64,000 bases of DNA from Tissierella creatinophila DSM 6911 (lineage in GTDB: Bacteria > Bacillota > Clostridia > Tissierellales > Tissierellaceae). The position numbers and the translations under genes were made by a program. The stretch is from contig NZ_LTDM01000032.1 of the NCBI RefSeq assembly GCF_001940565.1, positions 62,001-126,000 of the forward strand, given 5' to 3'. The notes below the pieces were generated by a model. The model searched no databases. It was not told the origin of the DNA and saw only the letters and a program-made list of their open reading frames with translations. This document shows positions 25,737-35,554 of the stretch, in pieces. The stretch's first letter is position 1, and each line of letters opens with the position of its first letter.

Positions 25737-26357
25737 ATGGAAATTATCTTGCTTGTACTGGCTGTAAGTTTAGATGCTTTTGTGGCTAGTATTCATTATG
25801 GTGTAAAAAAAATAAGGATTCCCTTTATATCTATCTTGATTATAAATATGATTTGTTCGTTTCTTTTAGGACTATCTATTCTTTTAGGTAAAGAAGCCCA
25901 AAGGTTTCTTCCAGTAGGTGCAACTAGTATAATTAGTTTTATTATACTCTCTTTTCTAGGAATGTACTACCTATTTGAAGGATTAATTAAGTTTTATTTG
26001 GAATCTAAAAAATCTCAAGAGGGTAAGCTAGAGATAAGATTTGCTGGGATACGTTTTATTGTAAATATCTATATAGATGAAACAAAAGCTGATAAAGACC
26101 GTTCTAAGATTCTAGATGCTAGGGAAGCGATCTATCTTGCTATAGCTCTATCGCTAGATTCTCTTACTATAGGCTTTGGAAGTGGTCTTTCCAATATGGA
26201 TTATTTCAGTGTTATGACATTTTCTTTTATAGCTGGGTTTTTATCTATATTTAGTGGACTTAAAATAGGTGAAAAGCTTTCAAATGGGATAAGATTTAAT
26301 CTATCTTGGATATCTGGAATACTTCTTATTATCTTAGCTGTTTTAAGACTATTTTAA
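25737..26357 (+). CDS. ytaF: Sporulation membrane protein YtaF (MntP-like fold)
   Basis: A 206-residue membrane protein with six helices in two related halves: LAVSLDAFVASIHYGVKK (about 7-24) and AIALSLDSLTIGFGSGLS (about 131-148). Each half has the Asp in SLDAF/SLDSL characteristic of the MntP/YtaF superfamily. YtaF is a sporulation gene in Bacillus; the transported ion, if any, is unknown. ATG at 25737 has AAAGGGG upstream. It could form a unit with the aminopeptidase gene that follows 66 bases later. Confidence 0.88.
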   Translation: MEIILLVLAVSLDAFVASIHYGVKKIRIPFISILIINMICSFLLGLSILLGKEAQRFLPVGATSIISFIILSFLGMYYLFEGLIKFYLESKKSQEGKLEIRFAGIRFIVNIYIDETKADKDRSKILDAREAIYLAIALSLDSLTIGFGSGLSNMDYFSVMTFSFIAGFLSIFSGLKIGEKLSNGIRFNLSWISGILLIILAVLRLF

Positions 26358-26423
26358 ATTCATTTACATTTTATGTGAAATTTTGTAAACTATAAGTATA
26401 ATAACAAAAGAAGGAGTGGTATA

Positions 26424-27659
26424 TTGAAAAATTTAGATAAACTATTAGAAAAATATGCAAAGCTTTGTGTAAAGGTAGGAATAAACATCAAAGAAGGTCA
26501 GCCTTTAGTTATAAATGCACCTATTGAGGGATTGGAGTTTGTAAGATTGCTCTCTAAAAATGCATACGAATTAGGTGCAAGTGAAGTCTATGTAAATTGG
26601 AGTGATGAAGTACTTACAAAACTAAAGTATAAAAACTCTCCTATGGAAGTCTTTGAAAACTATCCTAAGTGGAAAGCAGATAGCTTGGAAGATTTTGCAA
26701 AACGTGGTGCTGGATTTATTTCTATATCTAGTGATGATCCTGAACTTTTAAAAGAAATGGACCCAAAAAAGGTAGCCGCTGCTAATAAGTCTGCATCTAT
26801 TGCCTTAAAAGAGTATAGAAAATATACTATGAATGATATAAACCCATGGCTTGTTATATCTATTGCAACTCGCTCTTGGGCAAAAAAAGTGTTTCCTAAA
26901 CTAGAGGAAGAAAAAGCTTTAAAATCACTTTGGGATGCTATATTTAAAGCTACTCGTATAGATCAAGAAGACCCTATAAAGGCTTGGGAAGATCATATGG
27001 GAAATTTAAAGGAGAAGGTAGATTTCTTAAATAATAAAAAAATTAAAAGTCTTCACTACACTTCAAAAAATGGAACTGATTTAAAAGTAGAACTTCCAAT
27101 TGACCATATCTGGGCAGGGGGCGGATCTATCACCTCTAGTGGAGTACCATTTGCTCCAAATATGCCAACTGAAGAAGTTTATACTATGCCTGATAAATAT
27201 GGTGTAGATGGGGTTATCTATAGCACCAAACCTCTTAATTATGGTGGAAACCTTATAGATGAGTTTAAACTATATTTTGAAAAAGGAAAAGTAGTAGACT
27301 TTAGTGCCAGTGTTGGAGAAGAAGTTTTAAAAGATTTATTTGCTATAGATGAAGGAGCAAAACACCTTGGAGAAGTGGCACTTGTTCCATTTGATTCTCC
27401 TATATCCAATTCAAATATTATCTTTATGAATACATTATTTGATGAAAATGCTTCTTGTCACTTTGCATTTGGTAAGGCTTATCCTACCAATATAAAAGGT
27501 GGAGAAGATATGACTGATGAAGAGCTAGAAGCTCACCATGTAAATAATAGTTTAACTCATGTTGACTTTATGGTGGGAGATAGTACTACTTCTATAGTCG
27601 CCACAACTTTAGATGGTAAAACTCTACAGATATTTAAAGATGGTAATTGGGCATTTTAA
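26424..27659 (+). CDS. M29 family metalloaminopeptidase (AmpS/PepS-like)
   Basis: A 411-residue cytoplasmic dimetal aminopeptidase of full length. The ligands can be read: Glu in PTEEVYT (near 252), Glu in HLGEVALV (near 317), His in ASCHFAFG (near 346), and His and Asp in LTHVDFMVGD (near 376-378). It removes N-terminal residues from peptides, with broad specificity in relatives. The TTG start at 26424 has GAAGGAG eight bases upstream. It ends in a terminator shared with the convergent zinc-ribbon gene. Confidence 0.93.
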   Translation: MKNLDKLLEKYAKLCVKVGINIKEGQPLVINAPIEGLEFVRLLSKNAYELGASEVYVNWSDEVLTKLKYKNSPMEVFENYPKWKADSLEDFAKRGAGFISISSDDPELLKEMDPKKVAAANKSASIALKEYRKYTMNDINPWLVISIATRSWAKKVFPKLEEEKALKSLWDAIFKATRIDQEDPIKAWEDHMGNLKEKVDFLNNKKIKSLHYTSKNGTDLKVELPIDHIWAGGGSITSSGVPFAPNMPTEEVYTMPDKYGVDGVIYSTKPLNYGGNLIDEFKLYFEKGKVVDFSASVGEEVLKDLFAIDEGAKHLGEVALVPFDSPISNSNIIFMNTLFDENASCHFAFGKAYPTNIKGGEDMTDEELEAHHVNNSLTHVDFMVGDSTTSIVATTLDGKTLQIFKDGNWAF

Positions 27660-27670
27660 CTTTTTAAAAA

Positions 27671-27712
27671 AAGAGATTAAAAGTTTTAAACTTTTAATCT
27701 CTTAGCTTTTTT
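27671..27712. terminator. Bidirectional intrinsic terminator
   Basis: A 13-bp perfect stem (27671-27683 with 27691-27703) with a 7-base loop. On the plus strand it is followed by AGCTTTTTTT, on the minus strand by TTTTTTTAAAAAG. It separates the M29 and zinc-ribbon genes. Confidence 0.85.
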
Positions 27713-28088
27713 TGATTGTCTTTTCTCCACATTTAGGACAGGTAACTCTTACTTTTCCCTTTCCTTTTGGTACCTTTATTTCTTGCTTACAATTTTTACA
27801 TTTAAAGTACTTATAACTTTTTCTGCCTTCACTTCTCGTCTTGAACTTTTTAAATCTAGTAGTTACAGGTTTTATAAGTTTTAAAAACTTTTGGTTTTCC
27901 CTGTATCTCTTATTTATATCTTTTGAAAGCACTCTATAATAGGCATAGATAAATATTAGTGTAGAGATTATAGATAAAGGCCTAAAATAAGGAGAAAATA
28001 TCGAAATCAAAAACCCAAATATTATTATAGTCATGCTAAGTGCATCTACTCCATATCTTCCGTACATAAATTTTCTTAACCAGTTCAT
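27702..28088 (-). CDS. Small membrane protein with C-terminal zinc ribbon
   Basis: A 128-residue protein I cannot assign to a named function. Two hydrophobic helices (about 15-33 and 36-51) are followed by a basic segment (about 55-90) and a C-terminal zinc ribbon with CKNCKQ (near 97) and CPKCGE (near 117). The basic, cysteine-paired tail would face the cytoplasm and might bind nucleic acid or protein. ATG at 28088 has TAGGAGA upstream. Such proteins are common in Clostridia as hypothetical proteins. Confidence 0.75.
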   Translation of the reverse strand: MNWLRKFMYGRYGVDALSMTIIIFGFLISIFSPYFRPLSIISTLIFIYAYYRVLSKDINKRYRENQKFLKLIKPVTTRFKKFKTRSEGRKSYKYFKCKNCKQEIKVPKGKGKVRVTCPKCGEKTIKKS

Positions 28089-28151
28089 TAGATCATTCTC
28101 CTAGTTTTTATTTTATATTTAACTTTATCATAATTACTTGTTTAAAACAAT

Positions 28152-29873
28152 CTATATAGTGAATCTATCTAATATTTCATTTGTATCTCTTGCTACTGTT
28201 TCTACCTCTTTGGCAGCATTTAGTATCTCTTCCATTATAGCACTTTGTTCTTGAAGTGATGCACTTATTTCTTGAGTAGCTGCACTAGATTCTTCGGTTA
28301 CAGCTGATATATTTTGTATTGAAGCTGCAACTTTTTCTTTATCTTTATCTATATCATCAATATTCTTCAATAGATCATCTATTCTATCTACTATGGTTGT
28401 TATAGAATTAGCTATAACTATAAACTTCTCTTCAGTCATATCTGTAGCCTTTTGACTCTCTCCTATAACTCCTCCTGCATCTTCCATCATCTTTTTAGTC
28501 TTATTGATTTCGCCATTTATACCATTTATAGTGTTTTCTATATTTTCTATATTGTCCTCTACTTGTTCTGCAAGTTTTCTTATTTCTGTGGCTACAACCG
28601 CAAAGCCCTTTCCATCTTCTCCAGCCCTTGCTGCTTCTATCATAGCATTAAGTGCTAAAAGATTTGTTTGATTTGCAATTTCTTTTATTGTATCTGTAAT
28701 ACCTGCTATAGAAGAAGATTCTCTATCAAGTATATCTATTTGTGATACGACTTCTCCCAATGCTTCTATATTTTTTACACCTATTTCTTTTAAGTTTTCT
28801 ATCGCAATTTGTCCTTCTTTATTTGCACTTACTATTTCTTTTACTCCTTCTTCTACTACTTTTGAATTATCTACTGCCCCTTCTACGTTTTGGGAAAGTT
28901 GGTTTAATTTATAAACTGCCTCTTCTGCATCATTTGCCTGAGTACCAGCTCCTTTAGCAAGTTCTTCTGTGGCTTCTGTTATCCCTTCAAAGGTACTTGT
29001 TACTTCCTCAATATTTTGGGCTACATCTTTTGCATGTTCATCTACATTTGAAACTGCCCCCTTTATATCTATAACAATCTCTCTTAAGTTTTTAGTCATA
29101 GAAATATAAGATATTCCAGCATCTGTTATTTCATCTTTACTCTTAAACTTTCTAAAATTTTCTAGTGTTTCTTTATCAACGCTTAAGTCTAAGTCTTTTG
29201 ACCTATTTAATGATTTTTTCATCATTAATAACCTTTTATTTATATTATTTGATAATACAACTGCTAAAGCAATACTTATAAAGATAATAATTAAAAGAAA
29301 TATTAAAGATATAAATCTAGATGTTCTAAATTTATTGCCAATCTCACGATAACCTTCTTCTACTATCTTGCCATTATAAACAATTAAATTATCACTTTTA
29401 TCCATTATTTCAATATATTCTTTTAGAGAATCTTTTAACATAAGTTCTGTTGCCTTTTCATCTTCATTAATAATACTCAATCTTAAAACTTCAGAACTTA
29501 GATCCAGATACTCATCTATATCTTTATCTAGATCGCCTATTAGTTTTTTGCTTTGCTTTGTTTCTAATGTTTTTTTATATTCATTTATAAATTTTTTTAA
29601 TTCTTCTTTTTTATCATTAAGTTCTTGTTCAACTTCTTTCATAAGGTTTAAATCTTCAAATGAAATATGACGATATTGACCCCCTCTAAATTCTGCTATA
29701 TCTGTTTTTATCTTATGTGAAAGATCAATTCCTTTAAAGGAGTGTTCTATAATCTCATTAGAGATATCCTTTAAGCTTTTAATAACATTTAAACTATACA
29801 CTCCAAAAGATATTATCAACAGTACAATTAAACCAAATGATATAAACATTTTATTTCTTACACCAAACCTCAT
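28152..29873 (-). CDS. Methyl-accepting chemotaxis protein with four-helix-bundle-type sensor
   Basis: A 573-residue transmembrane chemoreceptor: helix 1 (about 8-29), an extracellular all-helical sensor (about 30-185) of the 4HB_MCP type, helix 2 (about 190-212), a HAMP-like region (to about 270) and a signalling bundle with tip [20 protein letters not shown] near 400. It passes ligand binding to CheA/CheW. The ATG at 29873 has GGGTGAGG just upstream; an upstream ORF start at 29918 adds 15 residues across that site. The ligand is unknown. Confidence 0.9.
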   Translation of the reverse strand: MRFGVRNKMFISFGLIVLLIISFGVYSLNVIKSLKDISNEIIEHSFKGIDLSHKIKTDIAEFRGGQYRHISFEDLNLMKEVEQELNDKKEELKKFINEYKKTLETKQSKKLIGDLDKDIDEYLDLSSEVLRLSIINEDEKATELMLKDSLKEYIEIMDKSDNLIVYNGKIVEEGYREIGNKFRTSRFISLIFLLIIIFISIALAVVLSNNINKRLLMMKKSLNRSKDLDLSVDKETLENFRKFKSKDEITDAGISYISMTKNLREIVIDIKGAVSNVDEHAKDVAQNIEEVTSTFEGITEATEELAKGAGTQANDAEEAVYKLNQLSQNVEGAVDNSKVVEEGVKEIVSANKEGQIAIENLKEIGVKNIEALGEVVSQIDILDRESSSIAGITDTIKEIANQTNLLALNAMIEAARAGEDGKGFAVVATEIRKLAEQVEDNIENIENTINGINGEINKTKKMMEDAGGVIGESQKATDMTEEKFIVIANSITTIVDRIDDLLKNIDDIDKDKEKVAASIQNISAVTEESSAATQEISASLQEQSAIMEEILNAAKEVETVARDTNEILDRFTI

Positions 29874-29933
29874 ATTTACCTCACCCTTCTTTTTTATATT
29901 TATTACTATAATATTCAAAAGACAAGCTTTGGT

Positions 29934-29966
29934 GTATAAAAAAACCTACATAAAAATTATGTAGGT
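29934..29966 (-). terminator. Intrinsic terminator after the CDF gene
   Basis: Minus-strand 11-bp stem (29956-29966 with 29942-29952), loop TTT, then TTTTTTTAT. It overlaps the stop codon. Confidence 0.85.
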
Positions 29967-31135
29967 TAAGTGTAATCTATATCTAGTGTTATATTAAAGT
30001 TTTTATCTTGATATCTTTCTTTTAGCCTCTTTTGAGTATTTTCCTTTATATCTTCTACAATATCTTGTTTTTTTAGTTTTTCTCCATATATAACCATGTC
30101 AAATTCTATTATCTCTACTCCCGATGATTGTGATATATGAAAGTCGTGCATAGATTTATATAGTGGATTTTCTTTTAAGATATCTTTTATTTCTTTTCTT
30201 ATATTGTATCTTTTTTCTGATTCTTCTACTAATGGATCCATATGAATTACAAGCGTTAGTTCATACTTTTCTCCTAATTCTCTTTCTGCTATCCTTATCT
30301 CATCATATACTTTTACTATATCTAGACTAGCTGGAAACTCTGCATCTATAACTGCTATAGTCTTATTTTCACCATATGAATGTATAAGGAGATCATGAAC
30401 TCCAGTTATGTATTTATATGATAAAACATCTGATTGGATTCCTTCAATCAGTTCTTTAGAAGGGGCTTCTCCAATAAGGGGATTTATTGTTTCTTTTACT
30501 AGATTATATCCATTGTATATTATTAAAAAGGATACCACAATTCCTATAAATCCATCTATTGGAAGTGTGGTAAACCTTCCTATAATCAAAGATACAGCTA
30601 CCACACTTGTTGTAAGTACATCCCCTAATGCATCTACTGATACAGCTTTTAAGCTTTTAGAATTTATCTTTTTGGCAATAGTTTTATTGAAAAAACTAAG
30701 CCATATTTTAGAAAGTATAGATAGGGTGATTATTATAAATGATACTAATTCAAATTCTACAGGGGTGGGATTTATAATCTCTTTAAAAGAAGATGTTGTA
30801 AATTGAAAACCTACAATCATAACTAAAAATGCCACCATAAGACCTGAGATATATTCTATTCTTCCGTGTCCATAAGGATGTTCCTTATCTGGAGGCATTG
30901 AAGATAGTTTAAATCCTACAAGAGTTATAATAGATGATAATGTATCTGTCACATTGTTAAATCCATCTGCTATAACCCCTATAGAAGAGATCATAAAACC
31001 TATGATTAGTTTTATGATCGAAAGAATTATATTTGTAATTATACCTACTATACTTGCCATATAAGCTATTTTAAGTCTTCTTTTTTCATCGCTTGATTCA
31101 TTCTTTGTAACAAGTCTTATTAAAAAGTTTGTCAT
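29966..31135 (-). CDS. Cation diffusion facilitator family metal exporter
   Basis: A 389-residue proton/metal antiporter with six helices (about 25-220) and an extended cytoplasmic domain (about 225-389). Family marks: VIADGFNNVTDTLSS in helix II (site A ligands), PYGHGRIEYISG after helix III, and DALGDVLTTS in helix V. The C-terminal part is longer than in FieF and holds a second ferredoxin-like stretch. The metal (zinc, iron or manganese) cannot be fixed. It lies 18 bases after the OpuC cluster and may be read from it. Confidence 0.9.
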   Translation of the reverse strand: MTNFLIRLVTKNESSDEKRRLKIAYMASIVGIITNIILSIIKLIIGFMISSIGVIADGFNNVTDTLSSIITLVGFKLSSMPPDKEHPYGHGRIEYISGLMVAFLVMIVGFQFTTSSFKEIINPTPVEFELVSFIIITLSILSKIWLSFFNKTIAKKINSKSLKAVSVDALGDVLTTSVVAVSLIIGRFTTLPIDGFIGIVVSFLIIYNGYNLVKETINPLIGEAPSKELIEGIQSDVLSYKYITGVHDLLIHSYGENKTIAVIDAEFPASLDIVKVYDEIRIAERELGEKYELTLVIHMDPLVEESEKRYNIRKEIKDILKENPLYKSMHDFHISQSSGVEIIEFDMVIYGEKLKKQDIVEDIKENTQKRLKERYQDKNFNITLDIDYT

Positions 31136-31153
31136 TTTATCTTTCCTTCACTT

Positions 31154-32250
31154 TTATTTATTTTCTAACCCTTTTAATATTTCTCTATACCCCCTATCTA
31201 AAGAAAACATCCCTAGATAATTATTATTATCATCTACAATAGGAACTACTTTTAAACCTTCCTTAAAAAGAAACTCTACTGCTTTCATCATAGGAAAATT
31301 AGAACTTATAAATTGTGATTTTTCTATATCTTTAAAAGTTATATTTTCCTTAGTAGAAGTTATCATTCCAAGATAATCTCCTTCTGAATCTATTGCGGGT
31401 ATCTTTTCCATTTTTTGTTTAGAACCATTTAGTTTTATTATATCATTATTTCTATCAAATAGTATATAGGGATAGTTTTTGTCTATTCCCTCTAATACTT
31501 TTGTTGTATTCATAAATGAAGAAAAACTTTTTCTACCAAAGAACTCTTTTACAAAAGGAGTTCTAGGATTAAAAACATTTCTTTTGAAGAAGCTATTTGT
31601 TCTAGTTTACCTTTATTTATCAATGCTATGCGGTCTCCAAGCTTCATAGCTTCTTCTATATCATGAGTTATAAATACTATTGTCTTTTTAAGACGCTCTT
31701 GCAACTTTAAGAGTTCATCTTGTAGTGTCTTTCTAGTTATCTCATCTATTGCACCAAATGGTTCATCCATAAGGATAATGGGAGGATCTGCAGCTAAGGC
31801 TCTTATAACTCCTATTCTCTGTTGTTGACCACCACTAAGTTCTCTAGGATACATTTCTAAAGTCTCTTTTTCTAGACCTACAAGACTTAAAAGCTCTTCT
31901 GCCCTTTTTCTTCTTTTATCTTCTTCTACTCCCATTATCTTTAGAACATAGCTGATGTTTTTTTCTATATTTAGATGAGGAAATAGTCCTATCTGCTGAA
32001 TTACATAGCCTATCTTTCTTCTTAAAGCTATTATATCTATATCTTTTATATTTTTTCCATGTATTAAGAGTTCTCCTTGGGTTGGCATAACTAGACCATT
32101 TATCATCTTTAAAAGTGTAGTCTTTCCGCATCCTGAGGGACCTATAACTGTTAAGAATTCACCTTTTTTTATCTCTAAATTTAAATCATCTAGTGCTATT
32201 TTTTCTCCAGGGTAGATTTTTTTTATATTTTTAAAACTTATCTCTATCAT
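31154..32250 (-). pseudogene. opuCA: OpuCA-type osmolyte ABC transporter ATPase with CBS domains, frameshifted
   Basis: ATPase domain from ATG 32250: Walker A GPSGCGKTT near 37, signature LSGGQQQR near 137, Walker B ILMDEP; the ORF ends early at 31549 in a nonsense tail. In the next frame the expected continuation NPRTPFVKEFFGRKS is found at once, leading into two CBS domains (ORF 31154-31513). Restoring one base in the run of five A (31571-31575, T on the coding strand) joins the parts into about 365 residues, the family length. CBS domains gate these transporters by ionic strength. Either a real mutation, a sequencing error in the homopolymer, or less likely a -1 ribosomal shift. Confidence 0.85.
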
Positions 32251-33170
32251 TTTTTTAATCCCTTTTTCTTTAAAAATTCTTCTGCTACATCTTTAGGATC
32301 TTCTCCGTTTTTTTCTACTTTAAGGTTCATCTCTATCATATCTTCATCTAAGATAAGACCTGTCATTTTATCTAAGACCCCTTCTAGCTCAGGATATTTT
32401 TGTAGAGTTTCTTTTCTAACTATAGTTGCTGCTTTATATGATGGAAAAAAGTTTTTATCATCCTTTAAAACTTTCATTTCATATTCTTTTAAGAGGCCGT
32501 CAGTTGAAAATGCATTTATTACATCCACTTCACCCGAATCTACGGCTTTATATTTTAGAGCTATATCTAACTCTTTTTTATCTTTAAAATTTAAATTATA
32601 TTTTTTAGAGAGCTCTGGAAAACCATCATCTCTTTCAAAAAAGTCATATTCTGCACCAAATTTTAAACTATTTGATTTTTCGCCAAGCTCTGAAAAGTTT
32701 TCTATCCCCATCTCATCTGCCTTTGTTTTTTTCATAGCTAGTGTAAATGTGTTGTTAAAGCCATAGGGCTCTGACCATATCAGGTCATACTCTTTTTCAT
32801 ATCTTTTCTTGGTTTCATCAAATAATTTCTCTGGATCATTTATAAGCTCTTCTTTTAAAACAAATAGCCATCCTGTACCCGAATACTCAGGGTAGAGGTC
32901 TATATCACCTTTAATTATAGCGGGATGAAGATTACTAGTTCCTCCTGCTATTCCAAGCTTTTTTTCTACTTCAATATCAGTATTTTCTTCTATAAGACTA
33001 GCTAAAATCTCCACCAATATATATTGCTCAGCCATGGGTTTACTTCCTATAACTATCTTGTTTTCCCCAGTTTTACCTCCATTATCTTGTTTTGTACCCT
33101 TATCAGTCTGGCATCCTACTAAAAATACGAGTGTTAGTGCTAAAAATATAGAGATTATCTTCTTATTCAT
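32247..33170 (-). CDS. opuCC: Glycine betaine/carnitine/choline-type ABC transporter binding lipoprotein
   Basis: A 307-residue lipoprotein with lipobox FLVGC (Cys20). The mature protein has the OpuAC/OpuCC fold, with KIVIGSKPMAEQYILVEILA (about 40-60), YPEYSGTGW near 118 and SEPYGFNNTFTLAM near 158; aromatic residues here form the quaternary amine pocket. It overlaps the permease gene by eight bases and the ATPase gene by four. It takes up compatible solutes or their precursors. The exact ligand is not readable. Confidence 0.9.
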   Translation of the reverse strand: MNKKIISIFLALTLVFLVGCQTDKGTKQDNGGKTGENKIVIGSKPMAEQYILVEILASLIEENTDIEVEKKLGIAGGTSNLHPAIIKGDIDLYPEYSGTGWLFVLKEELINDPEKLFDETKKRYEKEYDLIWSEPYGFNNTFTLAMKKTKADEMGIENFSELGEKSNSLKFGAEYDFFERDDGFPELSKKYNLNFKDKKELDIALKYKAVDSGEVDVINAFSTDGLLKEYEMKVLKDDKNFFPSYKAATIVRKETLQKYPELEGVLDKMTGLILDEDMIEMNLKVEKNGEDPKDVAEEFLKKKGLKK

Positions 33171-33834
33171 TTACAATTCCCCCTTTAGTTCTTCCTTGAA
33201 CTCTAAGTAAGACTCTTTTTTCAATATATCCAAGACTTAAATCTACAGCTATTGCAAGAGCTGCAATCAATATGCTTCCTGCTATAGTCATACTTAGATT
33301 GTTTAAACTTATACCTCTCCAAATGGCTTTTCCAAGTCCTCCTACACCTATAAATGAAGCTATAGCTGCAAAAGATATAGTCATAACTGCCATGTTTCTA
33401 AAACCTGCAATTATTACTGGAAGTGCTAGTGGAAGTTCTATTTGAAAGAGTAGCTGCCATTTTGTACTTCCCATACCCTTTCCAGCTTCTATAATAGATT
33501 TATCTACTTCCATTATACCAACATATGTGTTTCTAACTATTGGAAGAAGTCCATATATCAGAAGTGCAAAAAGTGCATTTAGTGTACTAAGTCCTAAAAC
33601 AGATATCATTATACCAAAGAATGCTATAACTGGAATTGTCCATAAAAAATTCACAAAAGAAAGTATTGGAGGTGCAATCTTAGGATATCGGCTCATTATA
33701 ATACCAATTGGTACTCCTATTAGTGTCACTAAAATTATAGCCATAGCTGATAGTTCTATATGTTCTATAAATGCTTCTAAGAAAAACCCACTCCGATTTA
33801 TATACTGATCTATTACTTCTCTTAAAAGGTTCAT
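33163..33834 (-). CDS. opuCB: OpuC-type ABC transporter permease
   Basis: A 223-residue permease with six helices. The EAA loop motif EAGKGMGSTKWQLLFQIELPLALP (split over about 115-138) docks on the ATPase. FASFIGVGGLG-like sequence (AAIASFIGVGGLGKAI, near 158) is typical of osmolyte permeases. First gene of the cluster; only one permease is present, so it would act as a homodimer, unlike the OpuCB-OpuCD pair of Bacillus. ATG at 33834 follows AGGAGAAG. Confidence 0.9.
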   Translation of the reverse strand: MNLLREVIDQYINRSGFFLEAFIEHIELSAMAIILVTLIGVPIGIIMSRYPKIAPPILSFVNFLWTIPVIAFFGIMISVLGLSTLNALFALLIYGLLPIVRNTYVGIMEVDKSIIEAGKGMGSTKWQLLFQIELPLALPVIIAGFRNMAVMTISFAAIASFIGVGGLGKAIWRGISLNNLSMTIAGSILIAALAIAVDLSLGYIEKRVLLRVQGRTKGGIVNE

Positions 33835-33884
33835 ATCACTTCTCCTCTCTATATCTAAATGAATAATTTATTTATACCCCTATA

Positions 33885-33921
33885 AAGAAAATATCCACAT
33901 ATTATAGAAAACTTAGTGGAT
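33885..33921 (-). terminator. Possible terminator after aroD
   Basis: Minus-strand arms ATCCAC (33916-33921) and GTGGAT (33893-33898) with a 17-base loop and ATTTTC after. Weak because of the long loop. Confidence 0.4.
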
Positions 33922-34662
33922 AGACTGAAGTATATTAAATAATTTTTCTACAGAGATTTGCCCAGGGGCAGAAACCTTTCCTATAGCTCCAAAGGTTATA
34001 CTAGAGCCAAATGTTTCTCCAGATATTCTGCTTATAGTGCCAAGACTGCCCATAGAGATAGTTACTATTGGATTGTTCGTAAGTTTTTTCATTGTATCTG
34101 TTACTGATAATAAATCTAAAACATCAGCTGGACTACAGGGCATAACTGCTAGTTTAAAGATATCAACACCTAGACTTTCCATAAATTTTAATCGGTTTAT
34201 CATATCTTCTTTTTTGGGGGTTTTATTAAAATCATGATTTGATCCTATTATAAAAACATTTTCTTTACTTATATTCTCTATGTTCTCCATTACTTTTTCT
34301 TTGTTTAAAAACACTTGTATATCTATCAAATCTGCATCACCAGAAGCTGCAATCTCTTTATTTAAAAAAGTATAGTAGTCTATATCTATTTTCTTTTCCC
34401 CGCCTTCATCCAAAGTTCTAAGGGTAAATATAATAGGTATATCTATAAGGCTTTTTCTAATCAGTTTTAAAGTTTCTAGTACTCTTTTAGGATTGAATAC
34501 ACTTTCAAAATAGTCTGCTCTCCATTCTACTATATCAACTTTTTCTCTATCTATATTCTCTAAGATCTCCAATATCTCTTCTATTGTAGTTCCAATAATG
34601 GAAACTGCAATCTTAGGTATACCCTCTCCAATTATAACATCTTTAACCTTTATAGTTTTCAC
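33913..34662 (-). CDS. aroD: 3-dehydroquinate dehydratase, type I
   Basis: Converts 3-dehydroquinate to 3-dehydroshikimate through a Schiff base. At 249 residues it is the usual type I length. VEWRADYFE near 45, the catalytic His in IIGSNHDFNKTP (near 143) and the Schiff-base Lys in DIFKLAVMPCSP (near 170) are visible, as is SMGSLGTISRI near 208. Last gene of the tyrA-aroA-aroC-pheA-aroE-aroD unit, five bases after aroE. Confidence 0.96.
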   Translation of the reverse strand: MKTIKVKDVIIGEGIPKIAVSIIGTTIEEILEILENIDREKVDIVEWRADYFESVFNPKRVLETLKLIRKSLIDIPIIFTLRTLDEGGEKKIDIDYYTFLNKEIAASGDADLIDIQVFLNKEKVMENIENISKENVFIIGSNHDFNKTPKKEDMINRLKFMESLGVDIFKLAVMPCSPADVLDLLSVTDTMKKLTNNPIVTISMGSLGTISRISGETFGSSITFGAIGKVSAPGQISVEKLFNILQSIH

Positions 34663-34667
34663 ATTAT

Positions 34668-35528
34668 TTACCTACTTTCACAAAGCATATCTTCTATTAC
34701 ACTTTCAGGCATATCAATTCCTGTCCATATTTTAAATGCTATTGCACCTTGATATACTAGCATACCTAGACCGTTCATGGTTTTACAGCCTATATTTTCT
34801 GCTTGAGATAAAAGTTTTGTCTTTTGGGGATCATATATTATATCTGCTACAAATAAATCTTTATGAAGAATTTTAGTATTCTCTATAACACTTTTATCAA
34901 TTGTTTCCTTCATTCCAATAGATGTAGTATTTATAAGTATCTTTGCATCTCTTAACTCTTCTTTTAACTTTTCTTCATCTAAGATTATACTTCTAGCCTT
35001 GGTTTTTGGTACATTTTTATTTATAATATCACTTATAGTTTTGGCATTTTCTATTGTTCTATTTGCTATCACAATTTCTTTAGCCGTATCAAGGGCAAGT
35101 TGAACCGCTATGGCTCTAGCTGCCCCTCCTGCACCTATTATTACAATCTTTTTATCTTTAAACACTACCCCTTTTTCTTCTAAAGCTTTTACAAATCCCT
35201 TACCATCTGTATTGTAACCTATAAGTTTTCCACCCTCGTTTAAGACTGTGTTGACGCTGCCTATTATCCTAGCTTCTCTATCTATTTCATCTAAAAACTC
35301 CATCACTTCTTCTTTGTAGGGCATAGTTATATTAAAACCTTTTGCTTTTAAGGTTTTCATAGCTTCTATCGCCTTTTCTACCTTGCCCGCTTCTATTTCA
35401 AATGCCATATATGCAAAGTCTAAATGGAGCTTTTCAAAGGAATTGTTGTGCATTGATGGAGATTTACTGTGTTTTACTGGATTACCAAGTATTGAAATAA
35501 GTCTTGTACTGCCACTGATACTATTCAC
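34668..35528 (-). CDS. aroE: Shikimate dehydrogenase (NADP+)
   Basis: Reduces 3-dehydroshikimate to shikimate. The 286 residues hold the substrate domain (GNPVKHSKSPSMHN near 15-28; catalytic Lys in NITMPYKEEV near 70) and a Rossmann domain (GAGGAARAIAVQLA near 131; ANRTIENA near 153). The conserved GLGMLVYQGAIAFK is near 255. The start is GTG at 35528, with GAAAGGGTG seven bases upstream. Fifth gene of the aromatic operon. Confidence 0.96.
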   Translation of the reverse strand: MNSISGSTRLISILGNPVKHSKSPSMHNNSFEKLHLDFAYMAFEIEAGKVEKAIEAMKTLKAKGFNITMPYKEEVMEFLDEIDREARIIGSVNTVLNEGGKLIGYNTDGKGFVKALEEKGVVFKDKKIVIIGAGGAARAIAVQLALDTAKEIVIANRTIENAKTISDIINKNVPKTKARSIILDEEKLKEELRDAKILINTTSIGMKETIDKSVIENTKILHKDLFVADIIYDPQKTKLLSQAENIGCKTMNGLGMLVYQGAIAFKIWTGIDMPESVIEDMLCESR

Positions 35529-35554
35529 CCTTTTTCACCCTTTCAAGATATTCT

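Noticed and set aside
31565-31580. Programmed -1 frameshift in opuCA
   Set aside because: The site GTTTTTA does not fit the X XXY YYZ slippery pattern and no strong downstream stem is seen; a simple indel is more likely, though not excluded.
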